NCBI RefSeq assembly: GCF_021976095.1
Contig: NW_025813484.1
Location: 5,134,622 to 5,198,621, forward strand
Length of the DNA: 64,000 nt
Origin: Xenia sp. Carnegie-2017
Lineage: Eukaryota; Cnidaria; Anthozoa; Malacalcyonacea; Xeniidae
Direction: 5' to 3'
Shown here: in pieces, positions 1 to 12,520 of the stretch
How positions within the stretch are numbered: position 1 is the first letter of the stretch
Layout of the letters: each line of letters begins with the position of its first letter
The notes under the pieces: model-generated
Database searches by the model: none
The model's input: only the letters and a program-made list of their open reading frames with translations
Told to the model about the DNA's origin: nothing
Position numbers and translations under genes: made by a program

Positions 1-3000
1 CTAATGAAGGTCTCCTCGGTTTGAATAATCCCGTGCTAACACAGTAAACATCTTTCATTTTTAAGTGAATGTGTTTATGTTCATTATAATAAATGCTAGG
101 TAATATCAAACGTGAATAATATCAAGTGTAACATATAATATCAAATGTCCTAATGAAAGAGATATTCTACAAAGTCCAACTTCACTTCTTCGATAATCAT
201 AATTTAAAAAATAAAATATGTTTGCTTTTTTGGATAGGCTTATGCAAATCGAGGAGACCTTTGGGAGAACTCGAGAGCAGATCAGTGCAAGCCCGATACC
301 GAAGGTCGAGAGTATGCACGTGCTCGAGAGTTCTCGTATTCAACTGTCGAGTAAAAAAATTTACGAAAGAAACACAGAAGTACGCAATAATATAATTGTA
401 TTTGCATGCATTTAATTATAAACTGCACATTCATTGCAAATCATTAAACGTCTGCGTCTTTCGTACATGATTGTTTTAAACCGTTATACATCAAACAATT
501 TGCCATGCAAAACACAAGACGGTAGAAACTTTGAAAAATGTTTGTTTTGTCTGAAACATTATACGAATATTTAACACATGCAAAAAATTCAATACTAGTA
601 GCAAAGTGTTAGTTGTCACTTTCGGGGCCCGCGAGCATCGGTAGATGGCGGATGTCCCCTCTTCCCACTTTCCAAAGAAGCAATTTCTTGGGTAAAATTC
701 TACCTCCCACGTAGTGAATGTTCTCGTACTGTCCTTACGCCACCAAGCCCCCACACACACACACTTAAACACACTTTTTCACATTACAAAACGAAATAAA
801 GCAATTACCTTGTTAAAAGAAATGACGAGTTGGAATTGTTAGAAGTTTCGTTCCGCGAGGTCGGCTGCGTAGTCGACGTTGTCGCTGACGCAGTTGTATT
901 CATTGGTCTTCTTGGCAACCTTTCTAATCTCTCTCTAGTTTGCTGCACTTGTTGCCGTTCGAACTGCAGTTGCTGCTGTAAAAGTTGCAGTTGTGATTGC
1001 ACAGACTGCTGGGATTGTTGCGCACTTCGCCGCACACCGGAAAGTTGCGACAAAAGTTCGGCTATTGGGTCGATTGTATCGCGCACAGATGGTGGGTTAG
1101 GCACAAGCTGGGGAGTGGTTGAAGACGAGTTTCCTATGTTCTGATTGGCCGTCGAGCGTCGAGTACGAGCTGGTCCCAGGCTTCTACCACCATGAAGAAT
1201 CCGCCTCACACGACTTCCCGTAGGTTCATCGTACAGAGTTGTTAAAGATAACAAATGATGCTATATACGGTCAGCCTCCCGTAAGCTTACTATTGGGTAC
1301 CACTAAGCTTACCACTGTGTACCACTAAGCATACTACTGTGTATCACTAAGCTTACCAATGGGTACCACTAAGCTTACCACTGTGTACCACTAAGCATTC
1401 CACTGTGTATCATTAAGCTTACCACTGTGTACCACTAAGCATACCACTGTGTATCACTAAGCTTACAACTGTGTACCACTAAGCATACCACTGTGTATCA
1501 CTAAGCTTACCACTGTATATCACTAAGCTTACCACTGTGTATCACTAAGCATTCCACTGTGTATCATTAAGCTTACCACTGTGTACCACCAAGCTTACCA
1601 CTGTGTATCACTAAGCTTACAACTGTGTACCACTAAGCATACCACTGTGTATCACTAAGCTTACCACTGTGTATCACTAAGCTTACCACTGTGTATCACT
1701 AAGCATACCACTGTGTACCACTAAGCATACCACTGGGTATCACTGCTTACCACTGTGTATCACTAAGCTTACCACTGTGTATCACTAAGCTTACCACTGT
1801 GTATCACTAAGCATACCACTGTGTACCACTAAGCATACCACTGGGTATCACTAAGCATACCACTGTGTATCACTAAGCTTACCACTGTGTATCACTAAGC
1901 TTACCAATGTGTATCACTAAGCATACCACTGTGTACCACTAAGCTTACCACTGTGTATCACTAAGCTTACCACTGTGTATCACTAAGCTTACCAATGTGT
2001 ATCACAAAGCATACCACTGTGTATCACTAAGCATACCACTGTGTACCACTAAGCTTACCAATGTGTAATTACTAAGCATACCACTGTGTATCACTAAGCT
2101 TACCAATGTGTATCACTAAGCATACCACTGTGTACCACTAAGCTTACCACTGTGTATCACTAAGCTTACCAATGTGTATCACTAAGCTTACCAATGTGTA
2201 TCACTAAGCTTACCAATGTGTATCACTAAGCTTACCAATGTGTATCACTAAGCATACCACTGTGTTTCACTAAGCATACCACTGGGTATCACTAAGCTTA
2301 CCACTGTATACCACTAAGCTTACTACTGTGTACCACTAAGTCTATACCACCAAGCATATGTACCCCTAAGTATATACAACTAACCGCATATGTAGTCTTA
2401 ATACCACTAACCTCATAGCAAAGAGAACAAGACATGCATATAAAGAAGACAAAAAGGATATGAAATCGCGTATTGATTGGGACTTGTGTTCCATAGTTAG
2501 ATGAGCAAGAAAATCATCTGTTACATGATTTGGATCACCACGAGGTAGTGCTGCACAAATTGGGCAAACCTATTTTTCAAAAATGAAAACATCACTTTTC
2601 GGTATTTGGCATAGCATGTACATATATATCAGGGTTAGATTTACTGGTGGAGTGCGGAAAGGTGCTCGCTCCTTTTTGCCTTGGCTGGAATAAAAATATT
2701 GAAATATTGAAACCTATGGCAAGCAATCAAGCTAAAGCAATCTTGATTTGTGTTTAATAGAGAACACTACCAAAAAATATCTCCAAATTAAGGTGCACAA
2801 TGTAATAAGCCTTAGCAAAACGAGTGCAGCATGTAAGGTGACGTGTTCACCAAAGTGTACACCAAACTAGACACTGAACCCCCTAAAAGATCATTCTCGA
2901 TCCATTCCTGAAATAGTTGTAAATTAATTTCAAATTATCTGCTCGAAACACAGAGGTTGACTTGCATGTGCTTATTAGATCAAAAGTTTCACTAAAAAAT

Positions 3001-5585
3001 TTATGAAAATACAATTATTCAATTATCCAGCACTTCCAATTCCATCTCTTTCCGCCAGGGCAAAAAAGCAAAGGAGGAAAATATCAAATATTTCCAAACT
3101 GAAAACACAGCTGACAAATTAGAAAGTGAGAGAAATTTGCAGAATTTGCTTATAAATTAGTTTCAACTTGGTTGCAAAACAGCAAAGAAATGTTCTATGG
3201 CTTTAATGTTTAGTATTCTTAAATCCACAAACTTTGAGGATTTTATCACCTAACTGACTTTTGCTGACTAGAAGAAGTGCATGTGTCTAAGAGTCATAAT
3301 ATCTTAGCTCTAAATTTGTCTTATAGGAAAGGGAGAGCACTTGTAAACAAAGCAATACATGCATTTGTAAGAGTGCGGACACATACTGTCCATTACATTT
3401 TGCATTATAATCATGGTGATTGGCTAAATGTGGTCATGTGAGTGTCTTGCCGCCATTTTAGTTAAAATTTTATCATAACTATTTTCATCCAAGAGTCACG
3501 TAACAAAAAAATTTTAAACTGGTTTATGTTGCATTCTTAATAGCAGCAATCAAAGCAATCAAAAATGTAAATGTATGCACTTCCTAGTGGTAAAAATAGT
3601 ACTGAAAGTTGCATAAATTACACCCACTGCATTTAATAAATGTTTTTCTATTACTACAACATCCAGGAACAAGTAAATTCCAAAGCTAACAATTGCTGTT
3701 TGATGCTTTACATTTGCCAGTTTTTAGAACAAAAATGGACGATGCTCGGTAATTTTACTTAAGGTGTACCAACTCTTTCTTATGAAGGGTGTTGCATGCA
3801 ACAAGTTACATTATTAAATTAGCTGGTAAAGGTTGCAATCTACTACAGTTTTGGCTGGGAGTGAGTTCCATTTAAAAAACTCTTTATTGTCCCCTGTAGC
3901 AGATCGGCAACAATCACCTAACCAAATAAACTGCTATCAAAAAATGCTTAAAGATACATCACTAGTTCTTCAAACCATTAAGATAACTTACCACCTCGGT
4001 TGAAGAATCCGGATGTTCAGCCATAACATGTTCTATCAAGTTACTTTCCGTAAAACCAAGCTTGCCACACAATGGACAGCAAAATGACTGTGGCTGATCG
4101 ATTGTCAATGCTTCGCCACCATAATACAGTTCTGAATGAAACAAAAAAGTGCTATACTACGCAATTACATTATGAGCTCGAGATTTTTATGAGGTAATAG
4201 TAGATGAGGAAAAAGACTATTCATACTACCATTCACATTATGTCATATATGGTGGCAACTAGGTCTTCTCTAGAATTAACTTTTGAAGAAAACAATCAAG
4301 TTTCTTAACAGAAACCTGAGTTGAACGGGAAATGGCAGGCACATATTTTAGCTACTTGCCATGTATTGCTTTGCCACTTGCTATCCAATGAAAATTCAAC
4401 GTAGCAAGTGGTGTAGCCAATCAAATTATTTCAAAGCATTTCACAATACAATACTTGTATGATTCTAATAATTAGTGTTACAGTTATTGCTATCATAATA
4501 CTCCCGGCAGACTGCATAAATGTTTCTAAAATAGTTGATACAAAATATTCTACACACCAAAATCACTTCTTGTTAAAATACATTGCATTGGATGATCCTT
4601 TGTGTGTCTTGTTGTTGAGGCACCACTGTCGTAACATTGTGCACAAAGATCATAGTCGTAACATATCAAACACTTGAATCTTTTACCAGTGAAGTTGTTC
4701 TTACCACAAGAATCACAACTTACACCTAATAATAAAAGACTTTAAGTTGTTAAGTTGTTTTGACTACGTCAATAATGATGATAAATTGTCATCATGAACC
4801 CAGTATAAATATTGTCGCATGTTTGTAGATGTAGATGGTTCAACAATTTCAACAACCTTAGCTGTGGTCATCTTCAGGATCAAGAGAAGAGTAAAAGTAA
4901 GGTCTGTTATATTAGTTGTCTGGTTTATATGTCATTGCATTGAGTGTGAAGGAAATGTGTGAGTGTCAATTATGTAATGTGTTCATGGATTTAGTCTAAA
5001 GAAATGTGCTCGATTGTTTGAGGTTGTGAATAAGTAATTTGAAGGTTGTATAATTGTTGAGATATGTTAAGTGGATTTTGTTCGAAGTTGGTAAACCAAC
5101 TTTCTGACAATATCCCCGTTGTCTGTTGTCACAGTTGTAAGTAATGCATTTTGCCGAGTTCCAGCCAATGAGTGTTTTGTCAGTCGGTGATGTTTGGCAA
5201 TGTGATTGGTTTGGTCTTGTGTTTCTTTGTTAGTTTCTTCCAGTGTTCCAAATATTTTGTCAGCTAATTTTAAATAATGTTATATCAGGAAGTCTTTCCA
5301 CACATCGCGAACAAAAAGGACGAACACAGAGTTAGCATGCTGAATATCAGGAAAACAGACTGTCGTATTCATATTTTTTCTTAAGATTAAAATTCAATTA
5401 AAATATACATTTAGAGATATGATACCACAGTCAGCCATTGACATCACCAACTCGTAGCATCAAAATATATGTATAATCAAAGACTTCTATAGCCTATAGG
5501 GTCATACTCGAGAAATTTCATTGAATATAAAAGTTAAAAACAGCGAGCAAACAAAAAAAATTTAAATACCTTCATGTCTTGACAT
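1..5585 (-). CDS. KCMF1: KCMF1-like E3 ubiquitin ligase (3' end off window)
   Basis: Ortholog of KCMF1, a RING-less E3 ligase that works with UBR4 in N-degron and stress-protein degradation. Coding exons on the minus strand: 5585-5570 (16 nt, MSRHE), 4725-4558 (ZZ zinc finger, with CDSCGKNNF and CLICYDYDLCAQC), 4131-3992 (C2H2 finger CPLCGKLGFTESNLIEHV), one starting at 2569 (CPICAALPRGDPNHVTDDF) and 1260-809. The last carries the family signature DPIAELLSQLSGVRRSA, a Gln-rich coiled coil and FLLTR at a GT donor. All boundaries I state use AG/GT and keep frame, except that the donor of the 2569 exon and its junction to 1260 are unresolved. The expected C-terminus after FLLTR lies beyond position 1. 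The start codon is fixed by homology (MSRHEGVSC). Confidence 0.95.
7..262. repeat. MITE-like element with inverted ends
   Basis: The two ends are inverted copies of about 17 bp (left aaggtctcctcggtttg, right complement aaggtctcctcgatttg). A related copy, including the neighbouring gatgtttactgtgtt segment, occurs at about 29795-29880 inside an MMS19 intron. No clear target duplication is visible. It is non-coding: short open frames across it differ between copies. Confidence 0.5.
1276..2380. repeat. 22-bp minisatellite in KCMF1 intron
   Basis: About 48 head-to-tail copies of a 22-bp unit, consensus taccactgtgtatcactaag plus ct or ca. Variants are gtacc/gtatc and aagctt/aagcat. It begins just beyond the acceptor of the 1260-809 KCMF1 exon and ends about 190 bp before the neighbouring CPIC exon, so it fills most of that intron. 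Many copies contain a HindIII site. Confidence 0.95.
4780..5120 (-). repeat. Penelope-like terminal repeat copy (degenerate)
   Basis: The reverse complement contains cctgaagatgac...aaggttgttgaaa followed by atctacatctacaaacatg, matching the dispersed family at 30634-30826, 34230-34345 and 42940-46040. The part at 4970-5110 (gtgaataagtaatttgaag, aagttggtaaaccaacttt) matches the complement of 42945-43100. It lies in the first KCMF1 intron. Fossil copy of a Penelope-like retroelement terminal region. Confidence 0.6.
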
Positions 5586-5589
5586 CTCA

Positions 5590-7482
5590 ATGTATCAATG
5601 TAGAAATTTACGACGTACTATGAATGACTACTACAAAAACACAACAGACTGAACTGTTAAGAAGTTTGGGTGCTTTAGGTTAGCGTACTTTTTTAACGTT
5701 TCCTTAGGTTAATGTAGCATTTAAGGACCCGAGAAACACATTCAAACATACAAAAAGGTCATTTTCAAAGCCGAAATTGTTTAAAAATACAAAAATATGT
5801 ACATTTTATTTTCGATTTGTCTGAGTGTTTCGACTTTCGAAAAGCTAACATGGTTTTTAGGAATGGGAACTAATGTTGAGCCCGCAATAATACTACAATC
5901 ACTGAGTCACTGATATGTCAGTGGCTGGAACTCAATACAACTGTAATATTAATATTATAGTTTACTGGCTGGATCAATGACTGCAATAAATGCAAATAAC
6001 AGATGGAGCTGCCAAGAAGGGGGGACTCATAAAAGCAGCCAGCCTGTATATTGCATAATCTGATAAACACAGCATTAGAAGAATACTATGAATTCAAGGA
6101 CATTGCTTTATCATTGAACTATTAATGTCTATGGGGGAGATGAACTTTCAATTGTCAGAAAGTTAATCGATTGATCACGTGAGTCCGTGACTGTTTGTTT
6201 TTCACAGCCACTCCTACGAACTGTTCATCACAACCAGTGGCGAAAACAGCCCACACTATTACATCTACAACGCAAAGTGAAAATGAGCTTGCTTCTCATG
6301 CGCAGCTTAAAAGTGGTTTATTTATGGCGCACAAAACACAGAAATAGTTCTTGTGTAGACTAAGCAGTGCAAATCTTGATTTATTAAAGTACTTCACATT
6401 TTCAACCAGAAGCAACAAACCCCCACTCCCCAAACAGCAAAAGTCCTTTAAAAATATGGCCAGACCAACAGTAGACACACAAACTTTCGCAGCATGTTGC
6501 CATCCTTTTAGAGGGTTTTTGATAATTTGATTTCCCATATAATATCAGTAAGCGTTCGTCAGTTATAAGTAAAATTACTTGACAAAGAGTTCATTGGTTG
6601 TTTATTGATGTTACAACTATCGGAGTGCAGTGAAATTATCAATTCATCCAAAGTTTGTTTATTTTGCGGAGAAAGTAAAAATTTTCATTTCGAACAATTA
6701 TGTGACATTAAACAACAACAGGTGGTACAAACAATGATGTCTGTTGTGTATCCAAACAACAGGGATAAGATAATTATGTTTCAATGTTTGAAAAAAACGA
6801 TCCAAAGAAAGTTCGAACAGCGCGTAAAATTGAACTGAAATGATATACATAGCTAACTGGTGAGTAAAAATTCAGAAAAATACTATACTTCAAGGTCAAT
6901 TTCGGCCAAAACGCCGTTATATTATGAAGCAATAGATTTGTATAGTAGAATTTCGTAAGCTTTCAAAAGTTGTGCGTGTTCCATGTTCGCGATGCGATAA
7001 AGCAAGAGACATAGTTTAATATTATTTGCAGTCGGTTTTTCTTCTTTTTCAAGCAAACATTACAAAAATCCTCCATAATCCCCTCGTCGTGTTTCATTAC
7101 ATTCAAATCATTCAAATAACTTGCATCTTCCGTCAATGTTTATATTTAAAGTACATTAAAAATTTTTTGATTTTTCGGTTCTTGGCGCGGCCCGGTCGTC
7201 ATTAATTTAAAATTTGTTACATCAGCCAGCATTCAACATATCATTAACGTTCAAGAAAGAGGCTAAATTCGTGGCTGTCCTTCATATAAGGGACATACGC
7301 ACTCCAAAAATTGTGGATGTGCCTACACCCGGACACTCGCGATTTTCCGAGTACCTGGTAAACATGAAATGAAAAAATAGCAAGTACTTCTTGAACTTGC
7401 TTGGAAAAACAATAGTGAACCTTCCTTTTACATAGATCGAGCTCGGAGAACAACTTTAACGCTGTAGGATTAGATTAACACG
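5590..7482. other. Intergenic, between KCMF1 and ARSB starts
   Basis: Head-to-head interval holding the promoters of KCMF1 (leftward) and the arylsulfatase gene (rightward). Small open frames at 6296-6538 (minus) and 6605-6838 (plus) show no recognisable domain. Inverted ctttctgac/gtcagaaag motifs occur at about 5100 and 6155. No gene supported. Confidence 0.5.
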
Positions 7483-10400
7483 ATGACCTTTGTCGATTTT
7501 TTCAGGATAATCTTTATCGTGGCATTTGAAATACCGAGTTCGGTGTCAAAGAAAGACATTAAAGACTGTAGATCATTTAACAAGAGACCGAACATCATAT
7601 TTATCTTGGCAGATGATTTAGTAAGACAAAAAATATTTTATAAGATGAGCCTCGTCACCTTAACCCTCCCTTCACGAATCCTATAATGTTTCAGGGCTGG
7701 GATGATGTGAGTTTTCATGGCTCGAACCAAATTCCCACACCTAACATTGACAAACTCGCCAATGAAGGAGTCATCTTGAACAGTCATTATGTCTCGCCAA
7801 CGGGTACACCCACAAGAGCGGCTTTGCTCACGGGAAAGCATTCGATAAAATTAGGTAAAATCGCAAGCAGCTCGATAAATTGAAGATTGTCGAATGCAAG
7901 ACATTTGACTCAGTGGTAAATATTCCCATAGCTTTTCAATATTGCATTAGGTCTTCAACATGGTTCCATAGCTAGCAGTCAACCGTACGGTTTGCCGTTG
8001 GACGAAGTTATCTTGCCTCAGTATCTCAAGCCACTGGGCTATACAACACACGGAATAGGAAAGGTTTGAGATAGTAAAGTAACGTTTGAAGATTTCGGAA
8101 GAATCAAATTGCTTCCGAACCTATTTCTATATCTGGAGTGCAGCTAGAAAAATTTAAATCCACCATTTAAGGGTTAGGAATATGGAACCGATTCAAATAT
8201 TTGGTACATGAAATCCATAGATAGTGTTCAGTTTTGGCGATTTGAAACTTTATGAATAAGAAACAAATAGTTGAAGCAAAAAAGGTAGAATCATAAAAAG
8301 AAGAAATTAAACCAAAAAGGTTTTTCAAATCGACATGCGCTCGGATTTTGAACAAATGGAAAAAAAATAACTTATTTGTTTTTCTATAAATCGTTTGCCA
8401 GTGGCATCTAGGATTTTACAAAAAAGAATATACACCAGATAAACGTGGCTTTCATACTTTCTTCGGCTTTTACAACGGAGAGGAAGACTACTGGAATCAC
8501 ACGGTACATCAGAATTACAACGGATTGGATTTAAGACGAAATGGAAAAGTACGTTTTATTTCAAGATGGCCGCCGACTTGTCATACTCCATTGCTAATAA
8601 AACAATTCTTCCACAATCCACAGGTAGTTGCGGACCAAAAAGGACGCTACGGAACGAAAATTTTTACAGACGAAGCAGTCCACATCATCGAAAGACATGA
8701 CAAATCTAAGCCATTTTTTGTCTATTTTGCTCATCAGGCTGTGCACACAGGGAACCCAATTACTCCCCTGCAAGCTCCAATTGAACTCATTAAGGTATTG
8801 TTAACTGCTTCACTTTAAAAAAATACTTTTGAAAGTCTAATTGTACATACAAATCCAGTCGCAAAACCGATATGTTAAATTGCAGAGTTTTCAATACATT
8901 CCCAATAAGCAAAGACGGATTTATGCAGCGATGGTGAAAGTCTTGGACGAATCTGTGGGCCGAGTGGTCAAAGCATTGAAGAAGAAGAAAGTCTACGAGA
9001 ATACTGTCATCGTGTTTGCCACAGACAATGGTGGAGCACCAAACGGAATGGAGAAGTACAAATAGATATATTTCAATTGCTGTGTTGTGTATAAATTTAG
9101 TGCTAATAATATGTATTTTATTATTCACTATATCTTATATAAACTCTTTCAGTTATCAATTGGTCGACTACCTGATATTTATCATTATGACGTCATATTT
9201 ACAAATAATTCCTGGTAGCAATTTGTAAGCATGACGTTTTCTTTGCAAGCAGTAGTTTTAACAATTTTTAACTCCAGAAAAAGCCGGTTTTGCGGAACAA
9301 AATCAAGCACTGGTTTTCCACTGTTGCCAAAAACAATATGCAGATTTTTTTGAAGGAAAAAAAATCAATAAAGTGATGAAACAGGTTTTGAATGTATTTA
9401 TACAACAAATTGACGGGTGAAAAATTGAAAAAACTGGCAATATATTGAATAAAACAATCATTGAATTCGACTTTCGCATCAAGAATTATTCACCTTCGCT
9501 TCGGCAGATAACATTGACTTCCGTCAGAATGATTCCTGATTTCATGCTCAACCTCATGCAATATTTGCTAAACAGTTTTCAACTTCGTTTAGAAATTGGG
9601 GTTGCAACTTTCCCTTGCGAGGAGGCAAAAACACGCTTTGGGAAGGAGGTGTGCGAGGTGTCGCTTTCGTGCACAGTCCACTGCTAATCGACAAGAAACG
9701 CGTCAGCAACGAAATGATACACGTCACGGATTGGTTACCAACCCTCTACAGCGTGGCCGGAGGTGATTTGGACGACATAAGGATAAGGTTGGACGGCTAC
9801 AACATGTGGGATGTCATATCGCAAAGTATGCCATCTCCACGGAAGGAGGTGCTTCACAACATCGATCCCATAACAAAAACGGCTGCGATCCGCATGGGAA
9901 AATACAAACTCATAGTGAACCAAGATATGAATTATTTTTCTTCTTGGTACAGGGTATGATATTGTTTTGTTTACTTGCATAGATTGGCACAGAGTTCACA
10001 TTCTATGTGTAAGAATTACACTTATAAAAAAAACAACAACACAGCTTTGTATAACAATATAGTGTTTGTAGAGCAATGGTAGTCAACTGATCGCTACAAC
10101 ATTTGATCCAAATTTTAATTCACACCTCCAGATTTTTCCTCCAATATTTAAGCGATCTCTGAGATGACCTAAGAATCTGCTTTCTCCTGTATGATTTCAC
10201 ACTTATTATATTCACTCATTTATAAATCACTAGGTGTGCTATTATAGTTCACCTTTATGTAAGGTTTTGATTTAAGAACACTACAAAACAACTTTTTAGA
10301 GTAAACATATCTTTCTGACGTGGCAATATTACCATAGCCCAAATAGATCTCTAGTAACTTTTGAATTTTATGAACGTTACCGTGGCCTCCTGCGGCTAGA

Positions 10401-11409
10401 GTCCGTGATATTGACAACACAGTTCTAGATTGACGAACTTTCACAATTTCGACATCAAAATTTCGCCATTATTTTGTTTTCGACAGAGGTTTCATTCAAG
10501 ACGAGACCCCGATGATCATTTTAAAGACGTAAAACTGAAAATACTAACTGGAGCTGAACTGACGTGCTCTACGGTAGAAAAAAGAGATTCGACATTTGAC
10601 TGCGATCCATCCATATCACCATGCTTATATAACATTGAAACAGGTGACATTGCTCTATATACTCTTTGTTTACGACTGGATAAGACGACTTACATATGAA
10701 AAAGTATGTTAAGTCCAGCCGATATTTAGGGAACGCATAGTATACATTGGTATAGCATAATCTATATAGGTATAGCGTTGTATATATAGGTATAGCATAG
10801 TGTATATAGAGAGCCTTGTTGCATGCTTAGCCTTTACAAATGCAATGAAAAACCCGACGAAATGTTTGATGAACATGGAATGTTTGTGTTAGAGCAAAAG
10901 TTAACCTTTAATGAAGTTTTTAATAAATGGCAATCAAAAACGAAGCGCGCTCAAACAATGTCTGTAATTTTATTATGTTGTCACTGGGCAAGTGTTTGTG
11001 AAGAAATCCTTGCTAGAACTGCGGTTTAGACGGAGGCCATGCGCGGTTTGCATTCATGCAAAAGATTGAAAGCAGAATTAAAGGTGTAATTTCCAACTAG
11101 TAAAAGCGCGAGATTCCGTAGAAGTAAAACAACAGCATTTTTTTGAAACTGTTGCAACATGCTATATTTTATTTAGATCCTTGTGAATATGACAACCTGT
11201 TCTCAAGAAAGCACAAAAAAGCAGCATTGTTGTTTCACCGCCTCTTGTACCATCAACGTCACGGTAAGCCTGCTTTGAACCCGGATGGCGATGAAGCAGC
11301 GAATCCAATATACTTCAACGGAACGTGGTCACCGTGGCAAATCCTAGAAAACGATTATCTTGTGCGAATTGCAAACAGGAAAATTCCCCATCCACAGGAT
11401 AATTGTTAA
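7483..11409 (+). CDS. ARSB: Arylsulfatase B-like protein, formylglycine Cys replaced by Gly
   Basis: Nine exons with canonical junctions: 7483-7620, 7695-7854, 7951-8063, 8402-8548, 8624-8794, 8886-9055, 9593-9953, 10487-10643, 11177-11409. They total 1650 nt, a 549-aa protein, close to vertebrate ARSB. An N-terminal hydrophobic stretch (residues 1-22) is a likely signal peptide. Seen: metal-site ADD (43-45), WHLGF (138-142), HQAVH (223-227), ATDNGG (288-293), [11 protein letters not shown] (309-319). The sulfatase signature C-x-P-S-R is present as GTPTR (83-87) followed by AALLTG, so the cysteine normally converted to formylglycine is Gly83 (codon GGT). The family removes 4-sulfate from N-acetylgalactosamine in lysosomal dermatan sulfate. 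Without formylglycine, this copy is predicted to lack sulfatase activity, so a binding or regulatory role, or relaxed selection, is possible. Confidence 0.95.
10738..10810. repeat. Short TA-rich tandem repeat in ARSB intron
   Basis: Three to four imperfect copies of a roughly 24-bp unit around ggtatagcatagtgtatata, in the intron before the last arylsulfatase exon. Confidence 0.6.
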
Positions 11410-11943
11410 TGAAAAACGAAGATGGCTGCCAATTAAGTAAAACACCATAAAATACTAACTTCAACATTCGCAATGATACCCAAAGTACCAAATCAAAGCC
11501 GATGAAATCACACAAACTGCTGACACATGTTTTGTGGAATCGACGACTACTTCCCTCTGCAAAATAGAGTATATCTCTCTAGTTTATCGAAGCGCTGTTA
11601 TTTTTAGCCCATCAGTTTCAGTTTCCTGTAACGGTCTTATTTTTACAACACAATCTAAAACAAATTTCTCTGTTCATATAAACAGCAATATTGCATAATG
11701 CACAGTTCCATGTATTCTTCGATCAGTGTGATCAAACAAATTTAGTTACACGATGTAGGTCATGAACAAGGCTATATGTTAGCTTAGGTAGTTCCGAGTA
11801 GTCTTAAATTTTATGTAGTAGCTATATAGTCAAACCTTAGACAAACGTAGGTGTAAGTAGTTAGACCATACTCTTAATATATAGAAATTAAATGTAATTC
11901 ACAATGTAAATTAGTACATATTATTACATACTATTAAATGTGA

Positions 11944-12020
11944 AATTAGACCGATTAAAGATTAAAGATGATTAAAGATTAAAGCTGATTAAAGATTAAA
12001 GATGATTAAAGATTAAAGCC
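11944..12020. repeat. Tandem repeat of gattaaag units
   Basis: Repeated gattaaag, gattaaagat and gattaaagct units over about 75 bp, 0.5 kb downstream of the arylsulfatase stop. Confidence 0.8.
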
Positions 12021-12273
12021 AGTGTTTATTGCACCTGGAAAGCTAAACATAATTAGTTGAAGTGTTTCTAAAGCTCATGCCCGATATAATCTACAACGAA
12101 AAAACTCAACCAAGACTGTAGATAAATTTCATTCACAACTACAGATGGCCTCAAAATATTGTAAATTTAGGTAAAACAAAGGAAAGGCAACAAAAACCCT
12201 GATTAAGTTGGTGATGGCATCAAGAAGATGCATCCGTCCTCTTCTAACTGCCTTGTAGGACGAATTCTTGTGG

Positions 12274-12520
12274 AAATTGGAAGTGTAACTTTCCTTTACG
12301 AGTTGATAAAAACACGCTATGGGAAGGAGATGTGGGAGGTATCGCTTTTGTGCACAGTCCATTGTCAATCGAAAAGAAATGAATTGTCAGCAACGAAATG
12401 ATAAACGTCGCAGATTGGTTACCAACCCTCTACAGCGTGGCCCGAAGCGATTTGGAGTTTGGACGACATAAAAATAAAGTTGGAAGGCTACAAAATGTGT
12501 GATGTCGTATCGCGAAGTAC
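12274..12520 (+). pseudogene. Duplicated, decayed exon 7 of the arylsulfatase gene
   Basis: Nucleotide match to exon 7 of the upstream arylsulfatase gene (from 9593): shared tracts include aaattgg, aaaaacacgct, tgggaaggag, gattggttaccaaccctcta and cagcgtggcc. The frame is lost through small indels and in-frame stops, and no other exons of the gene are seen nearby. It begins at the exact exon 7 start but lacks a good upstream acceptor (the preceding bases are ttcttgtgg). It is a non-functional partial duplication of a host gene. Confidence 0.85.

Noticed and set aside
1276-2380. Possible CRISPR-like array of short repeats
   Set aside because: Units are directly adjacent with no unique spacers, and the host is an animal. 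It is a minisatellite.
3962-4144. Short stand-alone zinc-finger protein
   Set aside because: It is the C2H2 exon of KCMF1, flanked by acceptor and donor sites in phase.
6296-6838. Two small open frames (80 and 77 codons) between KCMF1 and the arylsulfatase gene
   Set aside because: No domain, no splice signals, and composition like the surrounding intergenic DNA.
9445-9687. 80-codon plus-strand open frame overlapping arylsulfatase exon 7
   Set aside because: Reads exon 7 in the wrong frame. The spliced gene uses another frame there.
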